Shown here: positions 63,019 through 64,000 of the stretch, piece by piece
Layout of the letters: each line of letters begins with the position of its first letter
Numbering within the stretch: position 1 is the stretch's first letter
Source: Saccharothrix sp.
Lineage (GTDB): Bacteria; Actinomycetota; Actinomycetes; Mycobacteriales; Pseudonocardiaceae
Direction of reading: 5' to 3'
DNA: 64,000 nucleotides
Assembly: GCF_031180885.1 (NCBI RefSeq)
Contig: NZ_JAPSLK010000001.1
Location: forward strand, 1-64,000
The notes under the pieces: generated by a model
The model's input: only the letters and a program-made list of their open reading frames with translations
The model's database searches: none
What the model was told of the DNA's origin: nothing
Translations under genes and position numbers: made by a program

Positions 63019-64000
63019 TCAGGCCACGGGCACGGTGGCGTCGGCTTCGCCGGCCACGTTCGTCCCGGCCACCGACGCGGCGACCAGGCCCAAGCGCCGA
63101 ACGGACTCCCGCAGCACGTCCGCCGGCTGCACGTACGGCAGCCGCAGCCACCGCTCGAACCCGCCGTGCGGGCCGAACCGGGAGCCGGGGGCGAGCCGGA
63201 CGCCGTGGTTCTGCGCCACCACCGCGACCCGCGTGCTGATCGGGGCGTCCAGCTCGCACCACACGCTGAGCCCGCCCGCCGGCCGCCGGAACCGCCACCG
63301 CGGGCAGTGCTCGCGCAGCCCAGCCATCAGCACGTCCCGCTGGGTGGCCAGCAGCGCCCGGCGTTCGGCCAGCACCCGGTCCGGGTCCGCGAGCAGTTCA
63401 GCCAGCACCATCTGCTCGATCACGGCGGACCCCAGGTCCAGCGCGGTCCGGGTGGACACCAGCCGGTGCACGACCTCGACGGACGCCCGGATCCAGCCGA
63501 CCCGCAGCCCGCCCCAGAACGCCTTGCTGGCCGACCCGAGCGTGATCACCATGTCCTCGGCGTAGGCGGCCATCGGCGGCGGGCCGGCCAGCGGGTCGCC
63601 GTCCAGGTCCAGCTCGACCACGGTCTCGTCGATCACCAGCGGGGTGCGGGCGCGGCGGGCGATGTCGGCCAGTTCGGCGCGGCCCTCGGCGTCGAGCCGG
63701 TGCGCGGTCGGGTTCTGGAAGTCCAGCACCAGGTAGGCCATGCGCGGCGCGGCCTGGCGCAGGGCGGCGGCGATGCCGGGCAGGTCCCAGCCGGTCGACG
63801 TCATGGCCACCGGCACCGGGATCGCGGACACGGCCTTGATCGCGTCCAGCGCGTTCGGGTAGCTGGGCTGCTCGACCAGCACCCGGTCGCCCGGCCCGGT
63901 GAGCAGGCGCAACGCCAGCGCGAGGGCGTGCTGGGCCCCGCTGGTGACGATGATCTGGTCCGGCGTGGTGGGCAGGCCGCGGGCGGCGTACCGGTCGGCG
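63019..64000 (-). CDS. PLP-dependent aminotransferase domain (MocR/PdxR-type), C-terminal part
   Basis: At least 327 codons; the frame runs off the window at 64000, so the N-terminus is missing. Visible: TPDQIIVTSGAQHALALALRLLTGPGDRVLVEQPSYPNAL, LVIDETVVELDLDGD, the PLP lysine in LGSASKAFWGGLRVGWIRA, and a C-terminal GVRLAPGSRFGPHGGFERWLRLPYV. The motif pattern suits MocR-type regulators (GntR domain plus aminotransferase), but the DNA-binding part lies outside. Confidence 0.85.
   Translation of the reverse strand, partial: ADRYAARGLPTTPDQIIVTSGAQHALALALRLLTGPGDRVLVEQPSYPNALDAIKAVSAIPVPVAMTSTGWDLPGIAAALRQAAPRMAYLVLDFQNPTAHRLDAEGRAELADIARRARTPLVIDETVVELDLDGDPLAGPPPMAAYAEDMVITLGSASKAFWGGLRVGWIRASVEVVHRLVSTRTALDLGSAVIEQMVLAELLADPDRVLAERRALLATQRDVLMAGLREHCPRWRFRRPAGGLSVWCELDAPISTRVAVVAQNHGVRLAPGSRFGPHGGFERWLRLPYVQPADVLRESVRRLGLVAASVAGTNVAGEADATVPVA

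Overview
The window looks like chromosomal DNA from a mycothiol-producing, high-GC actinomycete. Pseudonocardiales (the Saccharothrix/Actinosynnema/Lentzea group) is my best guess. The evidence is very high GC, GTG and TTG starts, many 4-base GTGA/ATGA overlaps, leaderless promoters, mshA and a mycothiol-dependent enzyme family, a mycobacterial-type bS22, SenX3-RegX3, and a BldN/RsbN-like developmental sigma/anti-sigma pair. There is no rRNA, tRNA, CRISPR array, insertion sequence or prophage that I can see.

From 0 to about 48 kb the layout is a conserved actinobacterial core block. It closely follows, from memory of gene names, the M. tuberculosis stretch hbhA - murB - ldt - mshA - gpm1 - senX3/regX3 - ppx - proC - bS22 - galE2 - serB1 - hemACDB. 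Here it reads: two related membrane proteins; rex-hemA-hemC-cobA/hemD-hemB (haem synthesis under a redox repressor with a visible Rex operator); a molybdopterin oxidoreductase and a glutaredoxin; an acyl-CoA ligase; the BldN-like sigma with its DUF5667 partner; a HAD-IB phosphatase, an acyltransferase and an epimerase; bS22 and a BldC/BdtA-type DNA-binding protein; proC, a thioesterase and proline dehydrogenase; a TIM-barrel protein, a membrane protein and ppx; regX3-senX3 and gpmA. Next come an NmrA-type reductase, a heptad-repeat coiled-coil protein and a 4CL-type ligase. A DUF4349 lipoprotein, ybjN, mshA and a hydrolase follow, then a GNAT protein, an L,D-transpeptidase, an SDR, a trypsin-like protease and murB.

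From 38.8 to 54.5 kb lie smaller single genes: DUF2505, methyltransferases, purU, LOG, YbaK, a MerR/TipA regulator with a textbook 19-bp promoter spacer, PfpI, DUF2516, an HbhA-like protein with an XRE regulator, a PCMT-like methyltransferase, a zinc-ribbon protein, a membrane-anchored NACHT NTPase, an aminotransferase, DUF445 and a CGNR protein. From 54.6 to 64 kb is an accessory-looking module: an autoregulated PadR gene with an ABC ATPase and two very large FtsX-type permeases, an ECF sigma factor with an unknown partner, an exported proline-rich protein, and the end of a PLP-dependent (MocR-type) protein cut by the window edge.

The least explained material is intergenic. (1) A roughly 110-bp palindromic element occurs three times (1-110, 20016-20126, 25684-25791). 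Its 33-nt arms differ between copies but stay complementary within each copy. One copy sits exactly where two broken genes meet. (2) A dense cluster of short palindromes with 3-nt loops is enclosed by a 45-bp imperfect inverted repeat (53437-53654). (3) A related nested palindrome with a 22-bp tandem repeat lies at 17991-18213. About twenty genes also have a -10-like hexamer 6-8 nt before the start codon, which points to widespread leaderless transcription.
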